Assembly: GCA_019118445.1 (NCBI GenBank)
Contig: DWYY01000072.1
Coordinates: 1-64,000, forward strand
DNA from: Candidatus Eisenbergiella merdipullorum
Lineage (GTDB): Bacteria > Bacillota > Clostridia > Lachnospirales > Lachnospiraceae
Reading direction: 5' to 3'
Length of the DNA: 64,000 nucleotides
Shown here: piece after piece, positions 44,607 to 53,482 of the stretch
Layout: each line of letters begins with the position of its first letter
Numbering within the stretch: position 1 is the first letter of the stretch
The notes under the pieces: model-generated
What the model was told of the DNA's origin: nothing
The model's input: only the letters and a program-made list of their open reading frames with translations
The model's database searches: none
Position numbers and translations under genes: made by a program

Positions 44607-45773
44607 ATGGATGTGAAAAGAAAAGGCTTCCTGTCGGGATAGAGCTTTTTGAGAAAATACGCACGGAAGGCTTCTATTATGTAGATAAAACAGCGATGAT
44701 CCGGGATCTGCTCAGCAGATGGGGAGAGGTAAATCTGTTCACCAGGCCGCAGCGGTTCGGAAAATCCCTGAACATGAGCATGCTGAAGGCTTTCTTTGAG
44801 ATCGGCTGTGACAGGACGTTGTTTGACGGACTGGAGATTTCCAAAGAAACGGCGCTTTGTGAAGGATATATGGGAAAATTTCCGGTCATCTCGATTCACC
44901 GGATTGAATAATCTGAAGATCCTGTCGGTCATGGATGTGCAGTTTGATGAGTATTTTGGCTTTCAGGACGATGAAGTAAAAGAACTTTTGCATTACTATG
45001 GAATTGAAGAAACCTATGAGGACGTCAGGGCATGGTATGATGGATATCTGTTGGAAAATGCTTCGGCAGGAACGTGCAGGGGGATAGAGAAACTGATCGC
45101 AGGGGAGCTGCTCCTGAAGGAGATTAAAAATGAACTGACATATCGGGATATTTATGCATCGGAAGAAAATATATGGAGCGTGCTTTTTACAACCGGATAT
45201 CTGACGCAGGACGGAAGGCCGGACCTGGAAAGGAGAAATCTGGTAAAGCTCGTGATCCCCAATGAAGAAGTCCGAACTATTTTTATGACCCAGATTCAGG
45301 CCTGGATGCAGACCGTTGTCAGGAAGGATGCGAAGAAACTGGATCTGTTTTGTGAAGCGGTTAAGAATGGAGCCCCCTCCGCTGTGGAATCCGTGTTCAC
45401 ATCCTGGCTGGAAAGTACGATCAGCATACGGGACACTGCGGTGAAAAAAGAAATGAAAGAGAATTTTTATCATGGATTTCTTCTGGGAGTGCTGCATTGT
45501 AAGACAGATTGGGACGTTACCTCCAATAAAGAGAGCGGAGAAGGTTATGCGGATATCCTGATTGAAATCTTTCCTGAAAAAACAGGAGTCATCATAGAAA
45601 TGAAATATGCGGAAAAGGGAGAACTGGAGACCTCCTGCAGGAAAGCGATGGAGCAAATCCGGAATAAGGCTTATGCCGCAAGGCTCCGGGAGGACGGAAT
45701 GGAAACAATCATGGCAGATGGCATTGCCTGTTTTCGGAAAAAATGCAGGGTAGTGCTGGAAAGAGTTCACTGA
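44607..45773 (+). pseudogene. degraded AAA-ATPase-like / PD-(D/E)XK nuclease superfamily gene
   Basis: A remnant of the PF09820 (AAA-ATPase-like) plus PF08011 (PDDEXK_9) family common in Lachnospiraceae. Three lesions are visible. (1) ATG 44607 starts MDVKRKG, but the family sequence LPVGIELFEKIRTEGFYYVDKT continues in another frame, implying a one-base indel near 44622. (2) After GKFPVISI (about 44893) the frame changes and jumps to FTGLNNLKIL, losing roughly 170 residues. (3) WYDGY is joined to a shortened segment near 45055 before RGIEKLIAGE. The nuclease-like C-terminus (YADILIEIF, VIIEMKYA) is intact. A separate product from ATG 44796 cannot be excluded. Confidence 0.8.
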
Positions 45774-45776
45774 TGA

Positions 45777-45805
45777 TTGACTGCCTTTCTCCGCTACGAT
45801 ATAAT
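45777..45805 (+). promoter_or_regulatory. promoter of the nucleotide-sugar dehydrogenase gene
   Basis: TTGACT (45777-45782), 17 bases, TATAAT (45800-45805): the best consensus match in the window. Confidence 0.85.
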
Positions 45806-45853
45806 CAAACAAGAGTGTGAGGCCGTCCTCCGGGCGGCAGAAAAGAGGTACAG

Positions 45854-47080
45854 ATGAATACAAAGCTTACCATAGCGATTGCCGGAACCGGCTACGTTGG
45901 CCTGAGCAACGCGATCCTGCTGGCACAGCACAATCGGGTCTGGGCGGTAGACGTGGTGCCGGAGAAAGTGGATATGATCAATCAGCGCAGGTCGCCGATC
46001 CGGGATAAGGAGATTGAGGAATATCTTGCCAAAAAGGACCTCGACCTGACCGCCACGCTGGACGGTGAGAAGGCATATGGGGAAGCGGATTTCGTCATCA
46101 TTTCCACCCCGACCAATTATGACCCTAAGAAAAACTATTTTGATACCTCTTCGGTCGAGGCGGTGATCGAGATGGTGCTGCGGGTGAACCCTGAGGCTGT
46201 CATGATCGTCAAATCCACGGTCCCTGTGGGTTATACCGCGTCGATAAGGGAAAAGTATCAGACTGACCGCATCCTTTTCAGCCCGGAGTTTTTGAGAGAG
46301 GGCCATGCGCTGTATGACAATCTCTATCCTTCCCGCATCATCGTCGGCATACCGGCAGACCATGAGGAGAGGCGGGCAGATGCGGGACGGTTCGTGGAGC
46401 TTCTGAAGGAAGGCGCGATCAAGGAGGATATCCCCGCGCTTGTCATCCATTCCACAGAGGCGGAAGCGGTGAAGCTTTTCGCAAATACCTATCTGGCGCT
46501 GCGGGTAAGCTTTTTTAACGAGCTGGATACCTATGCTGAGGTGCGCGGGCTGAATACCGGGCAGATCATCCAGGGCGTATGTCTGGACCCCAGGATCGGG
46601 ACGCATTATAACAATCCGTCCTTCGGATACGGGGGCTACTGTCTGCCTAAGGATACCAAGCAGCTTCTTGCCAATTATAAGGATGTGCCGGAAAATATCA
46701 TTGAGGCCATTGTGGATGCCAACCGGACCAGAAAGGATTTCATTGCGGAGCGGATCCTGGAGAAGGCAGGATTTGACGGCAGCGGAAAGAGCGGCAGGAC
46801 AGTGACGGTCGGAATTTACCGCCTCACCATGAAGACCGATTCCGACAATTTCCGCCAGAGCTCCATCCAGGGAGTGATGAAGCGGCTGAAGGGAAAGGGA
46901 GCGGAGGTCATTTTGTATGAGCCGACATTGAAGGATGACACTTTCTTTGGCTCCAGAGTAGTCCGGGATTTTAACGAGTTCGCAGCGGCCAGCGATGTGA
47001 TCGTGGCGAATAGGTATTCTTCCGAACTGGAGCCGTATCGGGAAAAGGTTTACACCAGGGATCTGTATCACAGAGACTGA
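45854..47080 (+). CDS. ugd: UDP-glucose 6-dehydrogenase family protein
   Basis: 408 residues. NAD-binding [61 protein letters not shown] and the catalytic Cys in [13 protein letters not shown] near residue 263. It oxidises a UDP-sugar (most likely UDP-glucose) to the uronate, giving an acidic building block for the glycan. The length matches the short enterobacterial Ugd type. It has its own strong promoter and GC-rich codon use. Confidence 0.88.
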   Translation: MNTKLTIAIAGTGYVGLSNAILLAQHNRVWAVDVVPEKVDMINQRRSPIRDKEIEEYLAKKDLDLTATLDGEKAYGEADFVIISTPTNYDPKKNYFDTSSVEAVIEMVLRVNPEAVMIVKSTVPVGYTASIREKYQTDRILFSPEFLREGHALYDNLYPSRIIVGIPADHEERRADAGRFVELLKEGAIKEDIPALVIHSTEAEAVKLFANTYLALRVSFFNELDTYAEVRGLNTGQIIQGVCLDPRIGTHYNNPSFGYGGYCLPKDTKQLLANYKDVPENIIEAIVDANRTRKDFIAERILEKAGFDGSGKSGRTVTVGIYRLTMKTDSDNFRQSSIQGVMKRLKGKGAEVILYEPTLKDDTFFGSRVVRDFNEFAAASDVIVANRYSSELEPYREKVYTRDLYHRD

Positions 47081-47096
47081 CGGGGAGGAGAAGGGG

Positions 47097-47417
47097 ATGG
47101 CGGCATCAGGGCTGTTGGTGGAAATCGGGGACAGGCTGCGGATGCGCAGGGAGGAGCTCGGGCTGACGCAGAAGGACGTGGCGAGTCTCCTGGAAATATC
47201 TGAGACTTTCTATGGCGAGATTGAAAGAGGGAACAGGCGCCTGTCCATAGAGCGTTTGGTCCTGGTCCGTGACAGGATGGGGATCAATCTGACCTGGCTG
47301 TTGAGCGGCGAAAAGACCGGCGCGGTCATGGAAGGGATCGTCCGTCAGTTTCCGGGAGATAGACAGGAACGAATGGAGAGCCTTGCCCGCAATCTGGCAC
47401 GGCTGTGCCAACGATAA
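47097..47417 (+). CDS. Xre-family helix-turn-helix regulator
   Basis: 106 residues. Cro/C1 helix-turn-helix at about residues 8-63 (LRMRREELGLTQKDVASLLEISETFYGEIERGNRRLSIERLVLV), then a short helical tail. It lies 16 bases after the dehydrogenase gene, so it may be co-transcribed with it and read glycan status, or simply act on its own promoter. The target is unknown. Confidence 0.83.
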   Translation: MAASGLLVEIGDRLRMRREELGLTQKDVASLLEISETFYGEIERGNRRLSIERLVLVRDRMGINLTWLLSGEKTGAVMEGIVRQFPGDRQERMESLARNLARLCQR

Positions 47418-47454
47418 TAATGAGGTATGCTGCGTGGACTGCCTCTTCTTTTTA

Positions 47455-47503
47455 AAAGGGGGCAGGATGTTCTCCCGGCCGGGAAAGCATCCTGCCCCTT
47501 TCC
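47455..47503. terminator. GC-rich hairpin between convergent genes
   Basis: GGGGCAGGATG (47459-47469) pairs with CATCCTGCCCC (47488-47498), loop of 18 bases containing CCCGGCCGGG; AAA and TTT flank the stem. Probable shared terminator for the Xre gene and pyrI. Confidence 0.65.
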
Positions 47504-47525
47504 GACGGCAGGAGACAAAAGAGCC

Positions 47526-47960
47526 TTAAAGGGATCTTTTGTCAAATTTTTCTTCGCAGTATTTGCAGCGGTATACTTCCTTTTTTTCATCCGCGAGCAC
47601 GAAGATATGGGGGAGCCCCTGCTCGATGGAAGTGATGCAGCGGGGGTTCTTGCAGTAGATGATGTTCTTGATCTCCTTTGGAAGCGTCAGTTCTTTTTTG
47701 GTCACGATCTCTCCGTTCTTAATGACGTTTACCGTGATGTTGTGGTCGATGACGGCCAGGACATCAAGATCGAGCGTGTTGATATCGCATTCCACTTTCA
47801 GGATGTCTTTTTTCCCCATCTTGTTGCTCCTGGCGTTCTTGATGATGGCAACGGGGCAGTCCAGCTTGTCAAGCTGCAGATGATGATAGATAGACAGGCT
47901 TTTTCCTGCCTTGATATGGTCGAGAACAAAGCCCTCTTCGATTTTTCCTACATTTAACAT
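47526..47960 (-). CDS. pyrI: aspartate carbamoyltransferase regulatory chain
   Basis: 144 residues. N-terminal allosteric domain (LNVGKIEEGFVLDHIKAGKSLSIYHHL) and a C-terminal zinc domain with CKNPRC and CKYCEEKF, the four Cys that bind the catalytic chain. It confers nucleotide feedback on PyrB. Enterobacteria-like PyrI subunits are found in a minority of Firmicutes. It lies 24 bases downstream of pyrB; its own GGAGG site precedes the ATG. Confidence 0.95.
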   Translation of the reverse strand: MLNVGKIEEGFVLDHIKAGKSLSIYHHLQLDKLDCPVAIIKNARSNKMGKKDILKVECDINTLDLDVLAVIDHNITVNVIKNGEIVTKKELTLPKEIKNIIYCKNPRCITSIEQGLPHIFVLADEKKEVYRCKYCEEKFDKRSL

Positions 47961-47984
47961 GTTGTTACCTCCATTCCTAAGCGA

Positions 47985-48899
47985 TTACGCTGCAATGCCG
48001 AGCAGGGTGAGGATCAGCGCCATGCGGACATATACGCCGTACTGTGCCTGCTTGAAATAGACGGCTCTCGGGTCGTCATCCACGTCCACGGAGATCTCGT
48101 TCACTCTGGGAAGGGGATGCAGGACGAGCATGTCCGCAGGGGCGAGTTCCATTTTGGCCTTGTCCAGGATGTAGAAATCCTTCAGGCGGACGTAATCCTC
48201 TTCGTTGAAGAAGCGTTCGCGCTGGACCCTGGTCATGTATAAGATATCCAGATGCGGCATGACGTCTTCCAGGCGGATGACTTCCTCGTAGGGAATGTTT
48301 TTCTCTTTCAGCATCTCGATGATGTAGTCGGGAACGCGTAGTTCCTCCGGGGAGATGAAAAGAAACCGGATGTTGTCATATCTGGAAAGGGCGTTGATGA
48401 GAGAATGTACGGTACGGCCGAATTTCAGGTCCCCGCACAGACCGATGGTCAGGTTGTCAAGTCTTCCCTTCAGGCTGCGGATCGTCAAAAGGTCTGTCAG
48501 CGTCTGGGTGGGATGCTGGTGGCCGCCGTCTCCGGCGTTGATGACGGGAATGCGGGAAAAGGATGCGGCGACCATGGGCGCGCCTTCTTTCGGATGGCGC
48601 ATGGCGCAGATATCCGCATAACAGGAAATGATGCGGATGGTGTCCGCAACGCTTTCCCCCTTGGAGGCGGAGGAGGAGGACGCATCGGCGAAGCCGAGCA
48701 CGCTTCCGCCCAGATTCAGCATGGCTGCTTCGAAGCTCAGCCTGGTACGGGTGCTTGGCTCATAGAAGCAGGTGGCGAGTTTTTTCCCGGCGCAGGCGTG
48801 CGCATAGGCGGACGGGTTCGCTTCGATATCCGCAGCCAGGTCAAAGAGCCTGTCCAGCTCCTCGACGGAAAAATCAAGAGGGTTCATCAGATGTCTCAT
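47985..48899 (-). CDS. pyrB: aspartate carbamoyltransferase catalytic chain
   Basis: 304 residues, full length. Carbamoyl phosphate loop [41 protein letters not shown] and [10 protein letters not shown] are all present. It makes carbamoyl aspartate, the committed step of pyrimidine synthesis. AAAGGAG precedes the ATG, which directly abuts the stop codon of a leader open frame. The operon is pyrBI only; other pyr genes are elsewhere. Confidence 0.96.
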   Translation of the reverse strand: MRHLMNPLDFSVEELDRLFDLAADIEANPSAYAHACAGKKLATCFYEPSTRTRLSFEAAMLNLGGSVLGFADASSSSASKGESVADTIRIISCYADICAMRHPKEGAPMVAASFSRIPVINAGDGGHQHPTQTLTDLLTIRSLKGRLDNLTIGLCGDLKFGRTVHSLINALSRYDNIRFLFISPEELRVPDYIIEMLKEKNIPYEEVIRLEDVMPHLDILYMTRVQRERFFNEEDYVRLKDFYILDKAKMELAPADMLVLHPLPRVNEISVDVDDDPRAVYFKQAQYGVYVRMALILTLLGIAA

Positions 48900-49094
48900 T
48901 CAGTGGTCTCCTTTCTGAAATGACGGCGTCCGCATGCGGATCAGCCGTCTGGAAAACCAGCAGCGGAAAGAAGGCTCTGAGACCGTTGCGGGCTGCCGGA
49001 TGTGCCCAAGCGAAATAAAATCGAAGAGAAAAAAATTCCCTTCGATCTCAGATTCATATTCTTCAGTTATCCAGCGTCCCGCGCCTGTTCCCAT
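48900..49094 (-). CDS. putative pyrL-like leader peptide
   Basis: A 64-residue open frame from an ATG with GGGGGAG upstream; its TGA touches the pyrB ATG. The middle reads NFFLFDFISLG, encoded by a U-rich stretch that lies in and after the attenuator hairpin. In enterobacterial pyrBI the PyrL peptide plays the same part: when UTP is short RNA polymerase pauses in U-rich RNA, the ribosome catches up and blocks the terminator. No homology to PyrL is claimed beyond layout. Confidence 0.55.
   Translation of the reverse strand: MGTGAGRWITEEYESEIEGNFFLFDFISLGHIRQPATVSEPSFRCWFSRRLIRMRTPSFQKGDH
48922..48949 (-). promoter_or_regulatory. hairpin just before the pyrB ribosome site
   Basis: GACGGC (48922-48927) pairs with GCCGTC (48944-48949), enclosing the palindrome CCGCATGCGG (48930-48939). 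It lies about 7 bases upstream of the pyrB AAAGGAG on the message and may affect its access. Confidence 0.45.
49011..49046 (-). terminator. attenuator in the pyrB leader
   Basis: On the minus strand ATCGAAGGGAA (49046-49036) pairs with TTCTCTTCGAT (49030-49020), 11 bp with one G-U pair, loop of five T, then TTTATTT. It sits inside the leader open frame, about 110 bases before pyrB. Confidence 0.7.
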
Positions 49095-49133
49095 TGCGTC
49101 TCCCCCGGTATGTTTTCCATGTACTTTCGTGCC

Positions 49134-49162
49134 ATTATAGCACAGGAATCGGACGGTTTCAA
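49134..49162 (-). promoter_or_regulatory. promoter of pyrBI
   Basis: Minus strand TTGAAA (49162-49157), 17 bases, TATAAT (49139-49134). The leader transcript to the pyrB ATG would be about 228 bases. Confidence 0.8.
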
Positions 49163-49190
49163 GAGCGAGGAAAAAGAGATAAAAAATCCT

Positions 49191-49219
49191 TTGCAAAACA
49201 GCAGGAGATAGATTATAAT
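49191..49219 (+). promoter_or_regulatory. promoter of the PH-like protein gene
   Basis: TTGCAA (49191-49196), 17 bases, TATAAT (49214-49219), divergent from the pyrB promoter. Confidence 0.8.
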
Positions 49220-49292
49220 TCTACACGACAAGCGGGCCTGCGGAGCGCAGGCTGGAAAACAGAAGAACGAGAAAAGCGGGAAAGGGCAGAAA

Positions 49293-49691
49293 ATGGACGA
49301 AAGAAAAAACGGAGAAATTCAGTTCAGAGAGAGAAAGCGCTGGCTTTTTCTGGCGCTTCCCTTTACTTTTACGGTTTACACCGTGAGCGAAGACCTGATC
49401 ACGGTATCGGAGGGTTTCTTAAATAAGAAGGAAAACGACTGCTACATGTATAAGGTGCAGGACGTGGAGCTGCTGGAATCTCTTGCGCAGCGTATTTTCG
49501 GACTGGGGACGGTCCGGTGCTATACAGGAGACACCACCAGTCCTACGCTGCTGGTCCGGAATGTGAAAAACGCGCGGGCGATCAAGAATTTTATCCTGGA
49601 CGCTTCGGAAAAGGCGCGCAGGCGGAGAAGGACCATGAATATGCTGGATATCGGCGCGGAAGAAACGGATACAGAAGACGGAGAGCTGTAG
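49293..49691 (+). CDS. small PH-domain-like protein
   Basis: 132 residues, no signal or clear membrane helix. The pattern RKRWLFLALPFTFTVYTVSEDLITVSEGFLNKKENDCYMYKVQDVEL followed by GTVRCYTGDTTSPTLLVRNVKNARAIKNFIL matches bacterial PH (YdbS/YdbT-like) domains, here a single copy. The tail is basic then acidic. Function unknown. AAAGGG precedes ATG 49293, and it has its own promoter. Confidence 0.75.
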   Translation: MDERKNGEIQFRERKRWLFLALPFTFTVYTVSEDLITVSEGFLNKKENDCYMYKVQDVELLESLAQRIFGLGTVRCYTGDTTSPTLLVRNVKNARAIKNFILDASEKARRRRRTMNMLDIGAEETDTEDGEL

Positions 49692-49722
49692 GAATTTAAG
49701 AACATAAGGATGCGGTGGGAGT

Positions 49723-51072
49723 ATGGAACTTGATATGACAAAAGGCAGCCCGTTCAGGCTGATCGTAAAATTTATGATTCCGATCATTCTCGGGAATCTG
49801 TTCCAGCAGCTTTACAATCTGGCGGACACTGTGATCGTGGGCCGCTTTGTGGGAGTTCAGGCGCTTGCTGCCGTAGGCGCGACGGGAACGATCTCTTTTC
49901 TGATCCTCGGCTTCCTGCAGGGGCTGACCACCGGCTTTACGGTGCAGACCGCCCAGCGGTTCGGAGCCGGGGATATGGAAGGCATGAAAAAAAGCGTGGG
50001 AAACGCCGCGGTTCTGTCTGTTGCGGTCACCGTCGTGATGACGGCTGCGAGCGTGCTGTGTATGGACTGGCTGCTTAGGGTGATGCAGACGCCGGATGAC
50101 ATCATGCAGATGTCAAAAACCTATATCCTGATCATCTGCTGGGGGATGGGCTGCTCCGTCCTTTACAATCTTCTTTCCAGTATCCTGCGGGCGGTGGGAA
50201 ACAGCAGGGTCCCTCTGTATTTCCTGATCCTTTCCGCAGCGATCAATGTGGTCGGCGACCTGGTGCTGATCATCAATTTCCATATGGGCGTGGCCGGCGC
50301 GGCCATCGCCACGGTGGCGTCGCAGGGGATTTCCGGCGTCCTGTGCCTGGTCTATATGATCAAAAAGGTTCCCCTTTTGTCTTTGAGAAAGGAACATTTC
50401 CGTCTGGATCCCTGGTGCGTGCGCAATCAGGTGTTCATAGGGCTGCCGATGGCACTGCAGTTTTCTATCACTGCGGTGGGGACCATCATGGTACAGGCAG
50501 CGCTGAATCTTCTGGGCTCCACGGTGATCGCGGCCTATACGGCGGCGGGCAAGGTGGAGCAGCTTGTGACGCAGGTATTCGTGGCGATGGGAATGACCAT
50601 GGCGACTTACTGTGGCCAGAACCGGGGTGTCAACGATCTGGAACGGATCAAGAAGGGAGGCAGGATCGCGTTCTGGATTTCCTCCGTTTATGCGGTGGTC
50701 ATCTATGTGGCCGTGCAGTTTGCCCTTCCCTGGATCATCCGTCTGTTCGTATCTGGAGATGTCACTGAGGTGCTCGGCTATGCGAGGACCTACATAGGGA
50801 TATGCGGTCTCTTCTTCATTCCGCTGGGAATGATCTATATTTACCGGAATCTGATGCAGAGCTGCGGTTATGGCTTTCTGCCCATGATGGGCGGCGTGGT
50901 GGAGCTTGTAAGCCGCGCGGTGCTGGCGGTCGTGGCCGCGAGGCTTTTGAGCTATGAGGGCGTCTGCCTTGCCAATGCCAGCGCCTGGTGCTTTGCCGGG
51001 ATCTTCCTTTATATCGCCTACCGCTTCACCATGAAGAAAATGGAGCGGGATAAGGCGGCCGCATATCTCTGA
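49723..51072 (+). CDS. MATE-family efflux transporter
   Basis: 449 residues, 12 membrane segments. N-terminal LDMTKGSPFRLIVKFMIPIILGNLFQQLYNLADTVIVGRFVG and the mid-protein VFIGLPMALQFSITAVGTIMVQAALN are typical NorM/DinF-type repeats. It exports cationic compounds or drugs using an ion gradient. No regulator is linked. Confidence 0.92.
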   Translation: MELDMTKGSPFRLIVKFMIPIILGNLFQQLYNLADTVIVGRFVGVQALAAVGATGTISFLILGFLQGLTTGFTVQTAQRFGAGDMEGMKKSVGNAAVLSVAVTVVMTAASVLCMDWLLRVMQTPDDIMQMSKTYILIICWGMGCSVLYNLLSSILRAVGNSRVPLYFLILSAAINVVGDLVLIINFHMGVAGAAIATVASQGISGVLCLVYMIKKVPLLSLRKEHFRLDPWCVRNQVFIGLPMALQFSITAVGTIMVQAALNLLGSTVIAAYTAAGKVEQLVTQVFVAMGMTMATYCGQNRGVNDLERIKKGGRIAFWISSVYAVVIYVAVQFALPWIIRLFVSGDVTEVLGYARTYIGICGLFFIPLGMIYIYRNLMQSCGYGFLPMMGGVVELVSRAVLAVVAARLLSYEGVCLANASAWCFAGIFLYIAYRFTMKKMERDKAAAYL

Positions 51073-51079
51073 CGGTCAG

Positions 51080-51490
51080 TCAGTGTCGGGGGACGCTTCC
51101 TGCGTCCCTCGTTGCGCGTTCCATGAGAAGCCCGGTGGCGGCCCAGCAGGGGATATAGTCCAGACGGATGACGCGGTTTAAGTTCCAACGGGCCTTCCCA
51201 TAGTCCCAGGGGCAGAGGTCTTTTTTTCGGAGCAGATATCCAGACAGATATTCTCCGGTCAGGATGAGGCATGCGTAAAGAAAACCGCGCGCCGCCCAGT
51301 TCAGGCGGCGTGCCGCCCGGAAGACGGGCGCAAGCAGGCAGCCTGCCCCGTAGATGGGAAACATCCACAGGGAAGTGACGCCCCGCAGCGTGAAATCCCT
51401 TCTGCGCAGGGACTGTAGGGCTGTGAATGAAATTTCCAGGCACCAGCCAAGGATGCCGCATTTGATAAAATTCTGAAATAGTTTTTGCAT
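51080..51490 (-). CDS. short CmpB-type (PF06541-like) membrane protein
   Basis: 136 residues, about four membrane segments. FIKCGILGWCLEISF, LRGVTSLWMFPIYGAG, GEYLSGYLL and DLCPWDYGKARWNLNRVIRLDYIPCW follow the family pattern seen at 12874-13815, without the coiled-coil tail. Function unknown. The start is ATG 51490; the open frame extends much further upstream, but that part is only the shadow of folC. It is convergent with the MATE gene. Confidence 0.75.
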   Translation of the reverse strand: MQKLFQNFIKCGILGWCLEISFTALQSLRRRDFTLRGVTSLWMFPIYGAGCLLAPVFRAARRLNWAARGFLYACLILTGEYLSGYLLRKKDLCPWDYGKARWNLNRVIRLDYIPCWAATGLLMERATRDAGSVPRH

Positions 51491-51607
51491 ACAGACAGTG
51501 TGTCCTTTTTTCTGATTTTCATTCGGAAAGTTTTCTTTCGGAAAAGAGAAAAGACGGGAAAACATGCGGAAGAATTCCGCGTCGGGCGCGGGCTGCGGAG
51601 GATCGAT

Positions 51608-52930
51608 ATGAATTTTCAGGAAGCGATGGAATATGTGGAAAACTGCAAAAAATATGGATGCGTCCCGGGACTGGACAGTATCAGGAGGCTTCTTGAGAAG
51701 CTTGAAGAGCCGCAGCAGAAGCTGAAATATGTCCATATCGCGGGAACGAACGGCAAAGGAAGCGTGCTCGCCATGATCTCCTCTGTGCTTACTCTCGCCG
51801 GCTATAAGACGGGAACCTTTTCCTCGCCTGCCCTGATGGAGGAGAGGGATGTCTTTCAGATCAATAGGAAAATGATCTCGAAGGCGGAATTCGGAAGGTA
51901 CATGGAACGGGTGAGCCGGGCGGCGGAGGAGATCGCCTCGGAGGGATTTCCCCATCCCACATATTTTGAAGTCGAGACGGCGCTGGCCTTTTTGTGGTTT
52001 CGGGAAAAGGGCTGTGACATCGTGGTGGTGGAAACGGGAATGGGCGGGCTGGAGGACGCCACCAATGTGATCCCCGCGCCTCTGGTCTGCGTGCTGTCCT
52101 CCATCAGCATGGATCACATGGCGGTGCTGGGAGATACGCTGGATGCGATCGCCGCGCAGAAAGCCGGGATCATTAAGCCGGGCAGCCAGGTGGTGAGCAT
52201 CCGCCAGCCGGAGGAAGCCATGCGGGTGATCGAAGAGACCTGTGAAAAACTGGGGTGTCCCCTGACGGTGGCGGAACCGCGGGAAGCCTCCGGCATCCGG
52301 CGCAGCCTGACGGCGCAGCGTTTTTCTTATCACGGCTGGAGGGATATCGCCATTTCCCTGGCGGGAACTTATCAGATCGATAACTGCGTGCTGGCGCTGG
52401 AGGCGCTTTGGGCCCTTTCTGCCGCCGGCTTCCCGGTATCGGAAGAAAAGCTGCGGAAAGGGCTCGCCAGCGCTGTCTGGCCGGGACGTTTTCAGATCCT
52501 GACCAAAAGACCTCTGTTCGTGGTGGACGGAGCGCATAACGAGGACGGTGCGAAACGCCTGATGGAGTCAGTCCGTTTTTATTTTACAAATCGCAGGATC
52601 ATCTATATAATAGGAATATTAAAGGACAAGGAGGCGGAAAAGATCATCCGCCTCACCTGTGCTGTCCCGGAGGCGGTGATCACCACCTCGGACAGCGCGA
52701 ACCCGCGATCCACGCCGCCCGTGGAGCTTGCGGAGCTGATCCGGCCGTTCTGCGCCAATGTGACGGCTGCGGACAGCCCGCAGGAGGCGGTGGAGCTGGC
52801 AAGGCTGCTGGCCGGCAGAGACGGCGTTGTGGTGGCCTTTGGTTCTCTGTCCTTTCAGAAAACGGTCATTCAAGCAGTACAAAGAGACGAGGTCAGAAGA
52901 GATAACCATGGTAAACAGAGAGAAGATTGA
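51608..52930 (+). CDS. folC: bifunctional folylpolyglutamate / dihydrofolate synthase
   Basis: 440 residues. Mur-ligase-like fold with P-loop [14 protein letters not shown], the ATP-site [36 protein letters not shown], and the C-terminal [13 protein letters not shown]. It adds glutamate to folates and possibly to dihydropteroate. GGAGG 6 bases before ATG 51608 fixes the start. It opens a compact folate operon; folE overlaps its end by 23 bases. Confidence 0.94.
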   Translation: MNFQEAMEYVENCKKYGCVPGLDSIRRLLEKLEEPQQKLKYVHIAGTNGKGSVLAMISSVLTLAGYKTGTFSSPALMEERDVFQINRKMISKAEFGRYMERVSRAAEEIASEGFPHPTYFEVETALAFLWFREKGCDIVVVETGMGGLEDATNVIPAPLVCVLSSISMDHMAVLGDTLDAIAAQKAGIIKPGSQVVSIRQPEEAMRVIEETCEKLGCPLTVAEPREASGIRRSLTAQRFSYHGWRDIAISLAGTYQIDNCVLALEALWALSAAGFPVSEEKLRKGLASAVWPGRFQILTKRPLFVVDGAHNEDGAKRLMESVRFYFTNRRIIYIIGILKDKEAEKIIRLTCAVPEAVITTSDSANPRSTPPVELAELIRPFCANVTAADSPQEAVELARLLAGRDGVVVAFGSLSFQKTVIQAVQRDEVRRDNHGKQRED

Positions 52931-53465
52931 GGAAGGAGTGCGTCTCCTTCTGGAAGGCATCGGGGAAGATACAGGACGGGAAGGGCTTCTGGAAACGCCG
53001 CAGCGGATCGCGAGGATGTATGAGGAGCTGTTCGCGGGAATGGACCAGGATGCGGCAGAGCCGCTTTCCAGACAATTTGAAGTGCGCGACGGAGGGATCG
53101 TCCTGGAAAAGGACATCACCTTTTATTCTGTCTGCGAACACCACATGCTTCCCTTTTTCGGGAAGGCGCATGTGGCCTATCTGCCGGACGGCCATGTGGC
53201 GGGCCTGAGCAAGCTTGCCAGGACCGTTGAGGTGTATGCGAGGAGGCTCCAGCTTCAGGAGCGGCTGACCGCTCAGGTGGCGGACGCGTTGATGGAGAAT
53301 CTGCATCCCAAGGGAGTCATGGTGCTTCTGGAGGCGGAACACATGTGCATGGCCATGCGCGGCATCAAAAAGCCGGGCAGCAGGACGGTAACGGTCGCCG
53401 CGCGCGGCGCGTTTGAAAGGGATGCCGCCCTGCAGGAAAACTTTTACCGGATGCTGGACAGATGA
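52908..53465 (+). CDS. folE: GTP cyclohydrolase I
   Basis: 185 residues. Zinc ligands are visible in [20 protein letters not shown] and [38 protein letters not shown] is family-typical. It makes dihydroneopterin triphosphate from GTP, the first step of folate synthesis. The upstream extension of the frame runs through folC; ATG 52908 gives the normal length. Its stop overlaps the first possible folP start. Confidence 0.95.
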   Translation: MVNREKIEEGVRLLLEGIGEDTGREGLLETPQRIARMYEELFAGMDQDAAEPLSRQFEVRDGGIVLEKDITFYSVCEHHMLPFFGKAHVAYLPDGHVAGLSKLARTVEVYARRLQLQERLTAQVADALMENLHPKGVMVLLEAEHMCMAMRGIKKPGSRTVTVAARGAFERDAALQENFYRMLDR

Positions 53466-53482
53466 GGAAAGGAAGGAAAGTG

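Noticed and set aside
45794-47071. 425-codon minus-strand frame
   Set aside because: Shadow of the nucleotide-sugar dehydrogenase; composition is that of an antisense frame and it has no motif or ribosome site.
47097-47417. Antitoxin of a toxin-antitoxin pair
   Set aside because: No small toxin gene lies beside this Xre gene on either strand.
51491-52537. Upstream extension of the minus-strand frame of the short CmpB-type protein
   Set aside because: It lies entirely antisense to folC; only the last 136 codons have the membrane-protein pattern.
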